Below, piece after piece: positions 62,548 to 64,000 of a stretch of DNA of 64,000 nt. This DNA comes from Candidatus Zixiibacteriota bacterium (lineage in GTDB: Bacteria > Zixibacteria > MSB-5A5 > GN15 > FEB-12), in assembly GCA_020351995.1 (NCBI GenBank), contig CP070674.1:2601519-2665518 (forward strand). Reading direction: 5' to 3'. Position 1 is the stretch's first letter; every line of letters starts with the position of its first letter. The position numbers and the translations under genes are program-made. A model generated the notes under the pieces. It did not search any database. It saw only the letters and a list, made by a program, of their open reading frames with translations, and was not told the DNA's origin.

Positions 62548-64000
62548 ATGATGCGCTCTGGTTTCTCAGCCTTGAAGAGCTTGGGACTAGTTTTTTCAGT
62601 GGCGGTGGTTTTCTTGATCGCCGGATGTAGCGATTCCACCTCGCCGGTAAACAGCGAGATCGAGAATCTGGCATCCGCGGTCAGTAATGATGGAACGTCT
62701 CTATCGGCCAAATCCTCAAAAGGGAACATGGGCGTCAACGTTCTGCTCAACACCGCTGTTACCGATGCCATTCTGGCTGACCTTGGCAAATACGGCAAGG
62801 TCCGGGACATTCTTTACAAAGTAAGCGCTGTAACTATGCTGGCCAAGGCGGATCAAATTCCGGAAATTCAGGCCTTGCCTTTCGTTACGGCCGCTAACCC
62901 TGATGCCGAGCGGTATGGAAGACCGGTCGACCTCGTTCCCTACGCGGATTTCGTCGACGGCCTCAACACCTGGGATCAGGATGCAATAAATGTGAGCGCG
63001 GGTCCGGGCTTCGGAACCCGTTCCGTGGCCTTCACGGGTAACGGCGTTTTCGTCGCCGTTCTGGATACCGGCCTGAAGGATCTCTGGCGCATGTACTTCC
63101 CGGAGGAGCGCATCGCCGAAGAGTATGCCAAATCATTCGGCGGCGGAGGTATGGAGATGGGCAATGTGTCCGAACAGCCCAACAAGTGGGAGCACGATAA
63201 CGACTCTCACGGTACTCATGTGACCAGCACCATCATTGGCTACAGCTTCAGAGGCACACCCGTCGGCGGCACTGCCCCCGGAGCTACCATCATCCCCGTC
63301 AAAGTCCTCGGTCAGAGCGGCTGGGGATGGTCTTCGGTCATCGCCCGTGGTATCGAGTACATCGGCGATCTCAAAGCCGGTCCACTGGCCGACTATCCGG
63401 TTGTCATAAATATGAGTCTCGGTGGCCCAGTACTCGATGCCGTTGAACAGGCCGCTATCGATTATGCCGTCGCCCAGGGCGTCATCATTTGCGCCTCCGC
63501 CGGGAATCACGGTATGGGCGGCATGGGCTATCCCGGTGCCTACCCGCCGGTCATCTCGGCCGCTGCGTCCGGATGGATCTATGAGTGGCAGCCCTTCCCC
63601 AATGGCGGCTGGTGGTATAATCTGGATGTCGCCGACCCGATCAATCCCAGCGATTTTTACATCGCCGACTTCTCGAGCCGCGAACTAGCTGGCCAGGATT
63701 TGGATATTGCTGCTCCCGGTTCGTGGGTCGTGGGTCCATATCAGCTTCAGAGCGGAAAGACCTCGTATTACTACCTTGGCGGAACCTCGATGGCCAGCCC
63801 ACACGTGGCCGGCGTTGTGGCCCTGATGCTGGAAAAGAATCCGTTACTGACCGCTGCCGAGGCCGAGGCGATCCTCGAAGGCAGCGCCGTACCGCTTCCG
63901 GCTGGGATGCGCACGGTTATCGGACCGAGTGGAGTATATGAAGATTATACGTGGGGTTCCGACGCTACCGGCGCGGGACTTCTCGATGCTGCCGCTGCCG
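62548..64000 (+). CDS. S8 subtilisin-family lipoprotein protease (C-terminus beyond window)
   Basis: 484 residues visible. The signal peptide FSVAVVFLIAGC ends in a lipobox (IAGC), so it should be a lipoprotein. Catalytic triad: Asp in VFVAVLDTGLKDLW, His in DNDSHGTHVTSTIIG, Ser in GGTSMASPHVAGVVALM; oxyanion Asn in CASAGNHGMGG. About 150 residues before the Asp could be an I9-like propeptide (NVLLNTAVTDAILADLGKYG, IPEIQALPFVTAANPDAERY). AAAGGAGG lies 5 bases before ATG 62548; ATG 62551 is the alternative. A secretion-system C-terminal domain cannot be judged because the gene runs off the window. Confidence 0.95.
   Translation, partial: MMRSGFSALKSLGLVFSVAVVFLIAGCSDSTSPVNSEIENLASAVSNDGTSLSAKSSKGNMGVNVLLNTAVTDAILADLGKYGKVRDILYKVSAVTMLAKADQIPEIQALPFVTAANPDAERYGRPVDLVPYADFVDGLNTWDQDAINVSAGPGFGTRSVAFTGNGVFVAVLDTGLKDLWRMYFPEERIAEEYAKSFGGGGMEMGNVSEQPNKWEHDNDSHGTHVTSTIIGYSFRGTPVGGTAPGATIIPVKVLGQSGWGWSSVIARGIEYIGDLKAGPLADYPVVINMSLGGPVLDAVEQAAIDYAVAQGVIICASAGNHGMGGMGYPGAYPPVISAAASGWIYEWQPFPNGGWWYNLDVADPINPSDFYIADFSSRELAGQDLDIAAPGSWVVGPYQLQSGKTSYYYLGGTSMASPHVAGVVALMLEKNPLLTAAEAEAILEGSAVPLPAGMRTVIGPSGVYEDYTWGSDATGAGLLDAAAA

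Overview
This window looks like the chromosome of a Gram-negative, probably anaerobic bacterium. Heptose-LPS genes (rfaE1/rfaE2), outer-membrane-type secreted proteins, lipoproteins, a Rod/Mre elongation machinery and a PilT ATPase indicate a diderm cell. A flavin/iron-sulfur complex of the bifurcating type, split gcvPA/gcvPB and a probable selenoprotein fit an anaerobic or microaerophilic life. The gene mix is compatible with an uncultured FCB-group lineage such as Zixibacteria, but that placement is an inference. I see no rRNA, tRNA, CRISPR array, integrase or transposase.

Layout. 1-627 holds the N-terminal part of queG (minus). 1041-7560 (plus) is an operon of a RAM-domain protein, a NuoE-like, a NuoF-like and a very large GltD/molybdopterin-fold subunit. 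The last one lacks the Cys/Sec expected of a formate dehydrogenase, so I read the set as an NAD(P)(H)/ferredoxin bifurcating transhydrogenase-like complex. A class III aminotransferase follows. 9197-23218 (all minus) runs from a glycosyltransferase/YfhO glycan cluster through accA, a Trm112-like protein and a PTS EIIA to mreC-mreD-mrdA-rodA and an EamA transporter. 23411-28042 (minus) holds a secreted protein, an O-methyltransferase and pyrR-pyrB-pyrC. The pyr genes have a near-consensus promoter and a clear PyrR-binding RNA hairpin. 28073-36016 (minus) holds accC, gcvH, gcvPA, two zinc-ribbon DUF2007-like proteins, a thioredoxin-like lipoprotein with an in-frame UGA at the first position of its CxxC motif, gcvPB and a double-ATPase ABC protein.

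36443-37348 is a lone secreted protein of lower GC. 37714-42968 (minus) runs rfaE1, a small membrane protein, rfaE2, a TPR protein, an M24 peptidase, accB and pilT. 43110-46880 (plus) holds a DUF3467 protein, a GH57 glucan-branching-type enzyme, a small zinc-ribbon membrane protein and a membrane sensor with no output domain. 46919-53711 (minus) is a housekeeping block: CorC/CNNM protein, ybeY, 7TM-HD phosphohydrolase, phoH, aspS. 54090-56257 holds a PTS EIIA, an NlpC/P60 protein and a DUF2975/XRE regulatory pair with repeated operator-like sites. 56344-59575 is a tandem array of five paralogous secreted proteins, the fifth broken by a one-base shift in a G tract. Two coupled EamA transporters, a membrane protein, a DinB-like protein and a truncated S8 lipoprotein protease end the window.

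The parts most worth following up are the UGA-containing thioredoxin lipoprotein inside the glycine-cleavage cluster, the five-gene secreted-protein array, the transhydrogenase-like complex with its HTH-less RAM protein, and the PyrR hairpin whose 3' arm carries the Shine-Dalgarno of a leader ORF overlapping pyrR.
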